From contig NC_045432.1 of the NCBI RefSeq assembly GCF_902635505.1, forward strand, positions 7,313,275 through 7,377,274: 64,000 nucleotides of DNA, read 5' to 3'. Source of the DNA: Sarcophilus harrisii (taxonomy: Eukaryota > Chordata > Mammalia > Dasyuromorphia > Dasyuridae). Under the pieces are notes generated by a model. That model worked only from the letters and a program-made list of their open reading frames with translations, was not told the DNA's origin and made no database searches. Positions 22,340-34,194 of this stretch are shown here, piece by piece. The first letter of the stretch is position 1, and each line of letters starts with the position of its first letter. The position numbers and the translations under genes are program-made.

Positions 22340-22905
22340 AGCCTCCTCTAAAGGAGGGAAAAGGACCCACGGGTGCAAAAATGTTTGTAGCAGCTCTTTT
22401 TGTTGTGGTAAAGAAATGGAAAACGAGTGGATGCCCATCAGTTGGGGAATGGCTGAAGATAATGGAATACTATTGTTCTAGAAAAAAATGATGCACAAGC
22501 TGATTTTATAAAAACCTGCAAAGATTTACATGAATTGATGCTGAGTGGAACAGGTGGAACCAGGAATACGTTATATTCTATTCATATCCTTTGACCATTT
22601 TTCAATTGGAGAATGGCAATACGTTATATTCAAACAAAAACAGCAAGAATGTGTGATGATCAATTAGGAAAGACTTGATTCTTCTCGGTAGTTCAGTGCT
22701 CCAAGGCAATCCCAATAGACTTTGGACAGAAAATGCCATCTGCATCCAGAAGAAATATGGCAACTGAATGCAAATCAACACATGCTATGTTCACTTTTTT
22801 TCTGTTTTTTTCTCTTTCCCATGTGTTTTTTCCTTTTGTTCTGATTTTTTTCTCCCAACATAATTCATAAAGCAATGTGTATTAAGAAATTAATTTTTAA
22901 AAAGA
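22340..22905 (+). mobile_element. L1 3' end, plus strand
   Basis: Contains aaaatgtttgtagcagctct, gatgcccatcagttggggaa and atgaattgatgctgagtgga, then a T-rich segment and an A-rich end near 22900. A 39-bp foreign piece interrupts it at 22579-22617. Confidence 0.8.
22565..22631. mobile_element. 39-bp L1 scrap flanked by a 14-bp target duplication
   Basis: The 14-mer aatacgttatattc occurs at 22565-22578 and again at 22618-22631. Between them lie 39 bases (22579-22617) including cctttgaccatttttcaatt, an antisense piece of L1 ORF2 that also occurs at about 41488-41520. No A-tail is present. The 14-bp duplication is of the length made by L1 target-primed insertion. Confidence 0.75.
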
Positions 22906-23039
22906 AATAAGACTTCTCTTAATGTGCCTCAAAATATTGGGCTATATGGATATTCACAGAAGACTAATACCTCTGGTGTGAGGGCTGCTTTTACATCTTT
23001 GTGTTCATCCACCTCCTAACTGTGGCTCTAAGAAGCTAT

Positions 23040-23325
23040 AAAATGTGCAGTAGACACACTCCAGGAAACAAATCATTTTGGCAGATGGGGTAAGCCAAGT
23101 TGAAATCAATCTAGGGGGACTCAAAATCATCAGTGAGTTAAGGGGGTATCTACTGCAAACACATAAAGGCTTCCCCAGTGCAATGGGCAAATGGGAACAT
23201 TTTGTTGCAATGACCATGCAGGCAGCTAAAGCAAGGCTCTGGGGAGTGCTTAGAGCTTGGTCAGACACCAAATATGCCAAGGTCACCCACTGCATCCCGG
23301 ACCATTGCCAATCATTTTTAGTAGC
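23040..23325 (+). mobile_element. Old interspersed repeat, LINE-related, family not certain
   Basis: Begins near caaatcattttggcagatgg and ends near caaggtcacccactgcatcc and gaccattgccaatc. I recall this string as a dispersed mammalian repeat but cannot assign it with certainty. Confidence 0.4.
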
Positions 23326-23640
23326 TTTTTATTTTTCCAAATATGTGCAAAGATAGTTTTGCACATTCCCTTTTGTGAATCCTTGAGTACCAAATTTTTC
23401 TCTTTCCCTCCTCCACACCCCTTTTCCCTAGACAGTAAGCAATCTGACATAAATTAAATATGCAATTCTTTTAAACATATTTCCATATTTGTAATACCGC
23501 CCAAGAAAAATCAGATCAAAAGGGAAAAAACACAAGAAAAAAACAAGCAAACAAAGACAAAGAAGAAATACTATGCTTTGATCCACATTCAGTTTCCATA
23601 GTTTTCTCTCATCACCAGTCATTTTGACTTTGTCCTGCCA
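23325..23640 (-). mobile_element. L1 3' end, minus strand
   Basis: Begins with an antisense tail (agctttttatttttccaaat), then tgccaaagatag-type sequence, accaaatttttctctttccc, aacatatttccatatttg and tactatgctttgatccacat. This is the marsupial L1 3' untranslated region. Confidence 0.85.
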
Positions 23641-23959
23641 TTGGTCTGTAATACTTTGGAAGAGAGAATTAGTCTGATGACTTGGTGCAACTCTGACTTC
23701 CTTAAAACCAATTTGTGCACAAATAAAAAGATGTCACCTATACCATTTTGCAAATTTTATGTACTTCAAAATCCTGTGGCAACAGGAAAAGGACAAAGTA
23801 TTAGGTAGATAGATAGTCACAACCCTAAATGCTGGCAGCCCCAAACCACAGGATGATCTCAGACTGAAAGAGCACTAGGATTCTGCAGTTCCCTGGGTGT
23901 TTGAGCATCCTTTTTAAAGGACAGCACTGCTCACCCCCTGGTGTGAGAAAGGGCTAAAA

Positions 23960-24310
23960 AAGTTCCTGAATGGAAAATGCCATCCACATCCACAGTGAGA
24001 ACTATGAGGGCTGAATGTGGATCAAAGCATAGTATTTTCAATTTTTTGTTTGTTTGCTTGCTTTTTACTTCTCACGTTTTTTCTTTTTTGGTCTAATTTT
24101 TCTTGCACAACATGACAAATATGGAAATATGTTTTTAAAATTTGCACATATTTAACCTATATCAGATTGCTTGCTATCTTGAGGAGGGGGAAGGAAAAGA
24201 GAAAAAGTTGGAACACAAAGATTTGCAAAAGTGAATGTTGAAAACTATTGTTATATGAATTTGGAAAAATAAAATACTATTGAGAAACATTTTAAAAAAG
24301 AAAAAAGAAG
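23960..24310 (+). mobile_element. L1 3' end, plus strand
   Basis: The mirror of 23325-23640: gtggatcaaagcatagtatt, gacaaatatggaaatatgtt, ggggaaggaaaagagaaaaa and an A-rich end. About 320 bases separate the two, so they form a spaced inverted pair. Confidence 0.85.
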
Positions 24311-24456
24311 TCAAAACAAACGATGTTAAAGAAGTTCACATCACATTAGAGCCCATATAGGTGGAAACTTGAATCAAAAAGAGTGATCTTTCAATTCAAA
24401 TATGAGAATTATTCTGTCATTGTAAAATAATGAATACTGAATATAGTTAAGACTTA

Positions 24457-24478
24457 ACAAAAAAAAAAAAAAAAAAGA
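24457..24478 (+). repeat. Poly(A) tract
   Basis: About 20 adenines. It precedes the non-L1 LINE and may be the tail of an earlier insertion. Confidence 0.8.
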
Positions 24479-24489
24479 GAAAAAATGGT

Positions 24490-27400
24490 GCCCTAAAAAG
24501 TTGTCAGTTTCACCTAACCTAACCCTTGCCTGCTAACCATGGTAATCGGGGATCCTACCTTGAGATCAAAACGCAAAAACAAATGCACAAAAGCTTTTGT
24601 GAAAATGATTCCATTCACCATTGGTTCATGGAATGTGTGCGCACTCATAGACAACAAAAAATCCAGTAGATCTGAAAGATGAATAGTTTTTGTTGCAAGA
24701 GAATTCATCAGATATCATGTACAAATAGCAACCCTGAGTGAAACAAGGCTGGCAAGTGAAGGCCATCTTACTGAAATCAGAGATGGATACACCTTTTTCC
24801 GGAGTGGCCACAGTAAGGAGAAGCACCATGAAGCTGGTATAGATTTTGCAATCAAAACTAATCTAGTAAACAAGCTCCCATGCCTTCCAAAAGGAATGAA
24901 AGACAGGCTCATGACAATGTGATTGCCACTGGCAGAAAAACTACCATCACATCAGTGCCTATGTTCCCAGATGATGAACCCTGATGAGGTCAAAGCAAAA
25001 TTTTATGAAGACCTGAAGACCCTTATCATTAATATGCTAAAAGATGACAAGCTGACAATTCTGGGTGACTTTAATGCTAAAGTACGCTCAGACTATCAGA
25101 CAAGGCAGGGAGTCCTTGGGAGGAATGGAGTTGGAAACAGCAATAGCAATGGTTATTTACTATTGAAGACTTGTGCATCTCATAACCTCATCACCAGTAC
25201 TGTCTTCCACTTTTCTAAAAGCAATACAATTTCATGGAGGCACGCTCACAGCAAACATTGGCATTTAATAAACTATGGGATTGTGAGAAGAAGAGACATA
25301 CATACAGGATGTGAGAGTGACTAAGGCAATGTATGGTGCAGAGTGCTGGACTGATCATAGACTTATCCTTTCCAAGATGAATATTCACATTCAACAAAAA
25401 TGGTGGCCTAAAGGCAAAAAAAAACTACTAGAAGAATTAATGTCAATAGATTAGAGTGCTCCTCTGAGAGGTAACAATTTGTGTTAACTCAGAGGATAAA
25501 CTGAGCCAACACAACAATGGAGAAGAAAAAAGAATAGGCAGTTTTCAGAGATTTGGTTTATAGCACTCAGGTGGATCAGAATTCTCACAAACATCAAGAC
25601 TGGTTTGATGAAAGTTATGGGGAAATTTAGAAGCTGCTAAATGAAAAATGAGAACTCCACAGGGTGTGTACCAGCAGGATAGTTCATCCATCTCTAAGAA
25701 GGCAGTGTTTAACTCCCAAAGTAAAGTGCAAGCAAAGCTCAGAGAGAGATGCAGGATTCTTGACTCAGTAAGAAGGCAGATGAAATTAAATTTTATGTTG
25801 ATAGTAACAACCCAAAGCTCTTTTTTGATGCCCTAAAGGATATTTATGGGCCAAAGACTTGGGTGCATCTCAGCTATTCAGTGTTGATGGAGTCACATTG
25901 ATTAGTGATAAGGACATGATCCTAGAGATCTGAATAGCTGAAGCTATTGACCATATATCTCAGGCTAAAGTTAGTCCCTTTCTAGCTGAACTTCCAACTG
26001 AAGAAAAGGTTTTGAATGCCATTAAGTTCCTCTCTGGTGCCAAATTGCCTGGTGCTGACTCTATTCAGCTGACATTTACAAGGCAGGGATTCTACTACTC
26101 ACTGAAAATGGGTTACATGACAAAAGGAGATTATCCCTCTGTAAAAGAAAAGGAAATCATTGTCCTGTGAAAATCACAGAGGGGTTTCCCTCTTAGTCAT
26201 TGTTGGAAAGAATTTTTTTTTTTTTGCCAGAGTCTTCCTCAATAGGTTGCTTCTTTACCTGGAAGATGGTCATTTACCTGAGAGTCAGTGTAGCTTCAGA
26301 AAAGACCAAGGAATAGTTATGGGATCTGCTGTCTGACAATTCCAGGAGAAATGCCAGGAACAGAACAGAGATCTCTCTCTACACAACATCAATCTGACCA
26401 AGGTCTTAGATTCTGTCAGTTGTGAAGGCTTGTGGAAGATCATGGCAAAATTCAGTTGCTCAGAGAAGTTCATCAGTATTGTACGTCATAGAATTCTACG
26501 ATGGCATGCTTGCACAGTTCTGGATAATGGGCAATACTATCTTGCTTTTCCAGTCACTAATAGAGTGAACCAGGGCTGTGTGCTTGTTCCCATGTCTTTT
26601 AGCATGATGTATTCAGCAATGTTGCCCAGTGTCTTCAATGAGGACAAGTAAAGCACCAAGGTCAACTACAACACTGATGGTAAATTATTTAACTTGAATA
26701 GGCTAAAGCCAACACTACTGTGGAGAAAGTAGAGGGAGAGTTGGTGCATGAATTTTTTATGTGGGTGATTTTTGATTTACAGATTATTGTGCATTCAGTA
26801 CAGTCTCTGAGGCTGAAATGCAACAGAATACGCATGATTCTCTGCTGCTTGTGCTAATTTTGGTCTGACAATTACCTCCAAGAAAACAGAGGCTCTCCAC
26901 CAGCCAACACTACACCTTCTATTTGTAGAATCGTTAGTTAACAGCAAATAGAGAATTGTGAATATTGTGGATAAATTCAGTTACCTTGGCAATATGCTTT
27001 CCAGGATTGTTGACATAGGTGATGAGGTTGATGTACACATTGTCAGAACAGGCTCACTGTTTGGGAAGCCCCAAAGGAAAGTATTTGAGAGAAGAAATAT
27101 TAGACTGCCTACCAAACTGGAAGTGCTGCCATCATTATTGTATGCCTATGAAATCTGGACAGTATACCAGTGCCATTCCAGGAAATCATTTCCATTCAGA
27201 TTGAATGTCACCTGGCAAGATGAGGTACAGGACACCGAGGTCCTTTCTTGAACTGAAGTGCCCCAAGCATTTAAACTCTATTTATTGCAGAGCATGTAAC
27301 TTTGGTGGGTCAGCCACTTTGTTCGAATGTCAAACGTACACTTGCCTAAAAAGACTATTTTTATAGAGAGCTCATGTAAGGCAAGCATTTACATGAAGGT

Positions 27401-27668
27401 TAGAAGAAGCAACATAAGGACAATCTCAGGGTCTTTCTGAAGAATTTGAAATCAAAACTGGCAAAGCCAAGCCCAGGATGGCATACCTGCATCAAAGATG
27501 ATGCTATGCTCTATGGGCAAAGCATAATTGTGAGAGTTCAAAGAAACATGAGATGGGCAAATTCTGAACCTCTATTGGTCTGATCGGCTACGTTGGACAC
27601 GTTGTAATTTGGCCCTGGCATAGTGATGTTATCTTGGTTCTCTTGACAGCAAAGGACAACAAGCAACC
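24490..27668 (+). mobile_element. Decayed non-L1 LINE with AP endonuclease and reverse transcriptase
   Basis: Nearly full coding region of an APE-type LINE. The endonuclease part at about 24980-25322 gives LTILGDFNAKV, then NGVGNSNSNGYLLLKTCASH and SKHWHLINYGIVRRRD. The reverse transcriptase follows: NAIKFLSGAKLPGADSI near 26010, KIMAKFSCSEKFI near 26435, then VTNRVNQGCVLVPMSFSMM near 26555. The C-terminal part has VDKFSYLGNMLSR near 26965 and a YEIWTVYQ motif near 27150. The 3' end reads ttctcttgacagcaaaggac followed by aacaagcaacc. Stops and frame changes break it in many places, so it is inactive. Motifs resemble the RTE/RTE-X (L4-like) lineage rather than L1, L2 or CR1, but that is from memory of motifs. 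Confidence 0.85.
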
Positions 27669-27930
27669 AATCCAGGTTTTTCTGAGACCATTCCTTTCAT
27701 CATTTCTGATAGAACAATAGTATTTTATCACCTTCATATACCATACCTTGTTCAGCCATTTTAGGTACCCCCTCAGATTCCTGTTCTTTGCCTCTACAAA
27801 AAGCTGCTATGCAGGGTGGTTTACAAACTTGTTTTGATTAGAAATAAGCTCTCCCTCTAATTCCCCCTTTCCCCTTTATTTCCTCCCCCCCATTTCTGTA
27901 TGAAATGAAATGTATTTCTGTACCCAAATA

Positions 27931-27931
<1 letters not shown>

Positions 27932-27969
<38 letters not shown>
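27932..27969. repeat. (TG)n microsatellite
   Basis: About 19 TG units directly followed by a long purine tract. Confidence 0.95.
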
Positions 27970-27974
<5 letters not shown>

Positions 27975-28346
27975 GGAGAGGGAAAGGGTGGTAAGAAGGG
28001 GGAAAGAGGGGAAGGGGGAGAAAGGAAAAGGGAGGGAGGGAGAGAGAGAGACAGAAAGAGAAACAGGCAGAGAGAGAGAGACAGAGACAAAGACAAATAG
28101 AAAAAGAGAGAGACAGAGGAAGAGACAGAGATAGAGGCAGAGAGACAGAGACAGAGATACAGAGACACAGAGACAGACAGAAAGACAGAGAATGAAAGAG
28201 TATGACAGAGAGAGAGGAGACACAGAGACAGAGACAGAGAGATAGACAAAGAAAGAGACAGAAAGAGACAAAGACAGAGAATGAAAGAGTATGAGAGACA
28301 GAAAGAGAGAGGAGAGAGAGACAGAGATAGAGACAGAGAGAAAGCA
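27970..28346. repeat. Polypurine (GAGACA/GAGA)n microsatellite
   Basis: About 375 bases almost free of pyrimidines other than scattered C and T, built from GAGA, GACA and AGAC units. The minus strand gives long Ser/Leu-rich open frames, which are composition artefacts. Confidence 0.95.
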
Positions 28347-28359
28347 CACTCTGACTTGT

Positions 28360-30210
28360 TCAGATGAGAGTGACTACAGGTGTCAACCTCTTCTCCCCAC
28401 CTCTCTTCCACTTTATTTGTATGAATTTCAATTTGTGGACCTTAATTGGGTGGGATAGTTTTTACTACTCTTCCTTTGCCTTGTCTCCCAATGTATTATG
28501 CCTCCCCTCTTCTTTTAATTCTTCAAGACATGTCAGACCTTATGTAATTAAGTTCCCTCTATGACCTCTGACAACAACAGTGAGGACCTTTGTAACCTCT
28601 GTCCATGTTTGAGTGTAATCAGTTTATCCTTGTTCGGCCTTTTATCATTGTTCATTCGTGTTGACTTTTTCATGCTTCTCTTCACTCCGCGTTGGAACTT
28701 CAGAGTTTCTACACATCTCTGAATTTTTCAGCAGCAAATTTTAAAAAATACTTAAATTTTTAAAAATTCTTTAATGTTTTCTCTTCAATCTGTCTTCAAG
28801 GTTATTTATTTATTTTACTATAAGATACCATAGACTTTTTTCTGCTGTTTTTTTTTCTTCCAGTCTTTTGCTTTTGCTGTTTTCTGTTTTTTTTTCTTCC
28901 AGTCGTTTGCTTTTGCTTTAATATTTCTTATTGTTTCATGGAGTTATTGACTTCTATTTAGTCTATTCTAATTTTCAGGGAGTTTGTTTCCTATATAGGA
29001 TTTTTATACCTCTTGTGCCAAACTGTTAATTCCCTTTCCGATTCTTTCTTCCATAGTTCTCATTTATTTTCTCATTTTTTCCCTCTGTTATTCTCATTTC
29101 ACTGATAATATTTTGAAATTAGTTCTCATCTCACTGATAATATTTTCAGATTAGTTTTTAAACTCTTTTTGTCAACTCTTCTAGAATCCTAGTTGAGTTT
29201 GTTTCCATACTGTGTTTTTCTCCAGCTCTTTCCTTGTGAATGTTTTGGCTTCATTCTCTTCTTTTGGGTCTGTGTTTTGAGCATTCCCACTCTATATGGT
29301 CAGGTTATTATTTAGTTTTGTTTGCCCATTATTCCAGCTTACTTCCTAACTTTGGGCTAGATATTAAAGCTAGCCTCTGTGGTACTTCTGGAGGAAATGT
29401 CTAGGCTGGTCTTGTTCTTTGTTTCTTGGGGGTATTGAGTATTATGTCATTCTAGGATCTGAGGGCCAGATTGAGCTGGGGACCTGCAAGCTTTCAGTGC
29501 ATTCAAAGAGGTCTGATTCAGTGCAAAGTTTGCTCCCCTCCCCAGTCTGAGCTCTGCAAGGTCCTGACCTGGGTGTGTACAGCCATCAAGTGATTCTGGA
29601 CTTCATTCCTGTCAGGAAGCTGGGAAGCTCTGCTGGTTCAGTGTCAGAATCATGGGCTACCTTTTAATTTGATATTCCTGCCTCTGCAGGCTGAAGACGC
29701 TAGAAATTGAACTGAGACCCTGTTATACTCCTGAGATCTAAGCCACACTGCTGCTATTGGCTGCTCAGCTTCTTATTCTCTTACTCTCTTCTTACTCTTA
29801 GTGTCTTCTCCATACCTTACCCTGGCCTACCACCTTTGGGTGCCCCATACTCAATCAGCCCTGAATCTGTGACACAGAACTGGGTAGTGAGCAACAGAGC
29901 TATCGATTGGCATCTGCTCCTGTTGAGGTATGGCTCTGGGAGTGACCGAGCAATAGCTCTGGTGCACCACCTCCCCATGCATGCTGGAGCACTCTGCTGG
30001 TGTACTTTTCTTGGCCATACTCCATTCTCAGGGTTTACAGATATCCACACCTATCTCCCAATGTTGCCACTGGCTGGACAAATGACACACAGTGACTCAT
30101 TCTTAGATTTCCCCATCAAGTTTCAGTTTTGCGTTTTCTAGTTCTGTTTGGAGGGGTTTGGGACTTCTTTGCTTCATGCTGTTCTGCCATCTTGGCTCTG
30201 CCTCTATTAT
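28360..30210 (-). mobile_element. L1 5' part: 5' untranslated region and ORF1 region
   Basis: The minus strand starts near 30205 with ggcagagccaagatggcaga, the typical 5' start of marsupial L1. About 1 kb of G/C-balanced 5' leader follows. From about 29150 downward the sequence is T-rich on the plus strand with repeated ctcactgataatatttt pieces, as expected for antisense ORF1. The copy is 3'-truncated or separated from its other parts and carries many changes. Confidence 0.7.
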
Positions 30211-30214
30211 AAAA

Positions 30215-31070
30215 TGTAAAATCCCCAGATCGTCATATCCTCTGGGGAAATGCAGGATTTACCATTGTAGGGGGATGGGGTAGGAAGAGGTGATCAAGAT
30301 ATTTTGATAAAGCTAGGGAGGGGACTTTCACCGAGGCTCCAAGGACAAATTCTCCCATTTCAAAAATTTTCTGGGCCTTACCCTGTCTTTCTGTCTATTC
30401 CTGGGTCTGTGGGGATGGACAGAGGTTGGGTCCAAGCATAGCTAAGACCATCCTTCAGTTCTGGGGGAAAGTGCTTCAAAGTACTTGTTTGGGGGGAGGG
30501 AATCAGGAAGGGGAAAAAAAATAAAAAGTGCAGACAGAGAACAAAAGAGAACCTCCAAGGAAGCAAAGATGGACAGCTCTGAAGACAATGTGTAGGATTC
30601 ATTATATAGGCTTTCTTGAGATGGAAATTTATTGTTTTATAGTTTGAATACTCTGATATTGTGCTGTGCCACAATGGTACCACATGGTAATGTGGTTTTT
30701 TCTATTTTGTGTATTTACATTTTAAATGAATAGGTTTTTTTTTTTAAAGCACTTCTCTGATTCTTGTTGTCCATTCCACTCTCAGCTGTGTAGACCACCC
30801 AGCTGACTGTCATTTTTCCTTCAGGTGTTTTGAGTTCGGAGCTGGAAGGCATTGTAGAGCCCCGCTTTATAGAGGAGGAAACTGGAAGATCCACAAAAAT
30901 AATGCTAAGGAGGTTACATTTTATTCCTTGGAGTAAAACATTTGGGGGGGAATGATGATCACAGACCTTTATATTTGGAACATTGATTTAACAGAGAAGT
31001 GGGAAGGATGAATTGGGAAAGGGAGTGGCAGGAAGACCAGGGAGACTAGCCCTAAGGAGGCAGTGTGGGG
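30215..31070. other. No gene recognised
   Basis: Mixed sequence without a recognisable exon or repeat family. Confidence 0.35.
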
Positions 31071-31074
31071 AAAT

Positions 31075-31245
31075 TGGTGGAAGACTGTGCTTGATGTGGA
31101 AACAAGATGGGTTCAACACAAACTCTGATGCTTAACTTGTTATGTGGCTGTGAGCACATTATTTAACTTCTCTGAGCCTCAGTTTCTTCATCTATAAAAT
31201 AAAATTCTATATATGAGAATCTAGTAGGTGTTTTGCAAACTTGAA
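31075..31245 (+). mobile_element. MIR-like SINE
   Basis: Order: gtggaaacaagatgggttca, tgtgagcacattatttaact, gagcctcagtttcttcatct, ataaaataaaattctatata. Degraded. Confidence 0.65.
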
Positions 31246-32195
31246 AATGATATGCCAGTTGTAGATGAAGGGGGATAACAGTGGCTATACACATGAGGGG
31301 ACAGCTGCCGAAGATATTTTGGAAGACTTGGGAACTGAGTAAGCATGGGGATGGGGGCAGCATGGGAGAGGTCAAGAATAAAAGTAGAGTCAAAACGAGG
31401 CTGTGACCCTGAGTGACTGGGAAAATGTGAAGGCATTAGGAAGAAGGCAAGTCCTGAAAGATGTCTTTGTGATGTCTTTCTGGTTTTTTCCATCACTTCC
31501 ATTTCTGAATATAGCCATCCAACCCTCCCGCTCTCCCCAGAAAGTTTTGTGACAAAGAATAAAAACAGGAGGAAAGAACACCAGCTAACCGTCTATGTCC
31601 AGACTCAATAAATTGTGCTAGAGGGTCCCACACAGCAGCAGGAGCATTGTCTCCCTTCCTCTCCCAGGCTACATTTGGGCATGAGAATATGTTTCTTGCC
31701 ATTGTCATTGCCTCTTGCACGTATTTGTTGGTGTGTTGCTTTCCTGGTTCTGCCTATAACTTCATTCCAATCTGCCCATGCCGAAGAAAGGCAATTGTTC
31801 TTGGCCTTTGGAGAGCTGCTACCAACTGCTTTGGATCTCAGGACTCAAACAGGGCTTGAATTCAGAGAAGCACGAGGGGAAGACCTCATTCCTGGTCTTG
31901 GCTTGTAGGCTTACATTCTGTTTCATGATTCATGAAGAAGGAAAAAAGGGCCCCTTTTGGCCCTTGCCTCCTCTTCCCCTCTTCTTCTCCCTTGGGTATT
32001 TTTCAGGAGCGTAGTAAGATTTCTCCAATCTTGATGTGCAGTACCGAGGGCAAGGAGTAGTTTAGCTTCAACTCCAGCTCCAAGCCACAAAGTTAGAATG
32101 AAGTTTCAGTTCCTTGTTTCTTAGTTCAGCAGTTATTTCCCTTGTCAAGTTCAGGCCCAAGAAGTAATTAACAAATGAGCTCTTGTCCAAAGAGG
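31245..32195. other. No gene recognised
   Basis: A single-copy-looking stretch. Several 60-100 codon frames are open, but none carries a motif I know. Confidence 0.35.
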
Positions 32196-32312
32196 TCAAG
32201 GTTGTCTGCCTGCCTGTCTGCCTCGGCAAAGTGTGCAATACATAACCCAGTAGTACATAGTAAGTGCTTAATAAATACTTGTTGACTGTTAACTGCCTGC
32301 CTGCCTGCCTTT
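32195..32312. repeat. (CTGC)n-rich patch with a SINE-like 3' piece
   Basis: Two short tgcctgcctg runs flank acatagtaagtgcttaataa and atacttgttgact, a 3' piece of a THER/MIR-like SINE. Confidence 0.6.
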
Positions 32313-32319
32313 CACAAAT

Positions 32320-32820
32320 GGAAGCTGTTACTTGAATACTGAGTCATTATGGGGCACAAAGAAGCAGCCTAGCTTTTGTTCACTCACAGAAGAATGTTAG
32401 AGCTGACGATGGGAAAAGATCCACCAGGTTCCCGGGGGACTTGAGAAGTCATTGGTAAACCAGGAATGAACCAAGCATGCAATGGCTACCAGGGGACAGT
32501 TTCTAGCTGGCTGCTGGAGTCTAGGCCTGAGGACAATGGTGTGCATTTGGTGCTTGCCGGCTATACTGCACAGTTTTGGAGTGTTTAGGTGAACGACAAA
32601 AGTTAGCAAGAGCTCCTGGGAATCCAACTCTTCCCCGAGGGGGAGACATTCACATCTCTGGGCTGCATCTCGTTGCTGGCACCAGAGAAGGCCCACGTAG
32701 GAGAATGGGAAGGGGTCGGGAAGCACCAATATGTCTACTCACATTTTTAAATTAGCCTCGCTCAGGAGGGCCCTGGTTCCAAGAGAAGGCTTTTCAGTAT
32801 CTTGGCCCCTTTACTCAGTC
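32320..32820. other. No gene recognised
   Basis: A minus-strand frame at 32397-32729 is open for 110 codons without a recognisable motif. Confidence 0.3.
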
Positions 32821-32834
32821 ACTTGAGGCAGGAG

Positions 32835-33010
32835 AAAAAGTGTTGGTTGTGGAGTCTACGAATGAGATTTAGCTTCAAATCCCAATCCTGCTACTCAAAG
32901 TGTGACTTTAAGTAAGCTACTTCTTCTTTTTGGAACTCCATTTCCTTTTCTAGAAGTTGGACTATATATCACTAGATGATTTCAAAAAGTCCCTTCTAAC
33001 TCTCAGTTTC
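32835..33010 (+). mobile_element. MIR-like SINE
   Basis: Order: ttagcttcaaatcccaatcc, gtgtgactttaagtaagcta, ggaactccatttccttttct, atgatttcaaaaagtccctt. Confidence 0.65.
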
Positions 33011-33708
33011 TACTTTGGCAGCTTCCCTCTGTGAATTCTTGTGTGATGCCATTGGCCTGAGTGACACCAAATCCAAGGAGCTCTAGTTTCACAGGTCTGA
33101 GGGCTTCCTTCCATCCTGAACCTGGAGAAAGGGGATAAGGGAGGCTTTGCTTGACCTATTGATTATTCCTTCTTATTCTGCATTTCCTCATTTTGCCATG
33201 GGATGAATTTGGCCTAGTGCTGGGTCCATTCCGGCCTTGCATTCATGGCGTGTGTGAGAAAGCATCCACTTTTCCTTTTCTCCATCTGTAACATCAGGGA
33301 ACTGGCCTGAATCATCTCGAAGACACCATCTGTCTCTCCAGACTTTACAGGGTTGGGCTTTACTTGATTCAGTTCTGGACCACATTCCCTGTTTTTCATA
33401 GGCCATATGTGAAACACACATACTGCTTGCTGAAACTTTTGAATACGATTTCAAAATTTTAAATTAAAATTTTATTAGTTTTTTCTTTTGTATATCACCA
33501 AAATATCTCCCATTATATCATTCTTCCCCTCTCCTAGAAAGCCATACCAAAAAACAAATTCTCTATTTTAAAGGACAAAAAGAGAGAAAGGAATCAACAA
33601 AATTGATAAAGACATTTTTAGTCTGAAAATATATGTCTCATTCAGAAACCTCCCACTTTTGCAGCGTTGGCAGCACAGTTCTGCTCCTGAAGGCAGGAAG
33701 TTGTTTGC

Positions 33709-33951
33709 TTTTGCTCAGTCATTTTTCAGTCATATCTGACTCTGTGACTCCATTTGCGATTTTCCTGGCAAAGATCCTGGAGTGATTCGCCATTTCCTTT
33801 TTCAACTCATTTTGCTGATGAAGAAACTGAGGCAAAAAGGGGTAAGTGCTTTGCCCAGGGTCACACAACTAGTCTCTGAGGCCAGATTTGCATTCAGAAG
33901 ATGAGTCTTCTTGACTCCAAGGCCAGCATTCTATCCACTGCGCCACCTAGG
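33709..33951 (-). mobile_element. Full-length tRNA SINE with RTE-type tail
   Basis: Antisense order: tatctgactctgtgactcca, gattttcctggcaaagatcc, cgccatttcctttttcaact, cccagggtcacacaactagt, tctatccactgcgccaccta. Confidence 0.9.
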
Positions 33952-33956
33952 AAGAT

Positions 33957-34131
33957 CTGATTATGATTCTGGGCAAGTTACTTTACCTCTGCCTCAGTTT
34001 TCTCATCTGAAAAACGAGGACCATAATAGCACCTACCTCCTATGGTTGTTGTGTAGCTCAAATGAGATAGTAATTATAAAATGCTTAGCAAAGTGACTGG
34101 CACATAATAGGTGCTTAGTAAATGGGTGTTC
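33957..34131 (+). mobile_element. THER/MIR-like SINE, 3' half
   Basis: Contains attctgggcaagttacttta, gcctcagttttctcatctga, tagcacctacctcctatggt, atgagatagtaattataaaa and ctggcacataataggtgctt. It abuts the preceding SINE. Confidence 0.8.
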
Positions 34132-34194
34132 TCTTCCTTTCTTCAGAGGACTGGGTCGGGGTGTTCACTTTTGAATCATACTTGTTCTTTACAA

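Noticed and set aside
21850-22905. Single L1 insertion with 5' inversion (twin priming)
   Set aside because: Both arms contain the same part of L1, so they must be two insertions.
27838-28411. Overlapping Ser/Leu/Cys-rich and His-Thr-rich frames up to 184 codons
   Set aside because: Direct translation of the TG and purine microsatellite.
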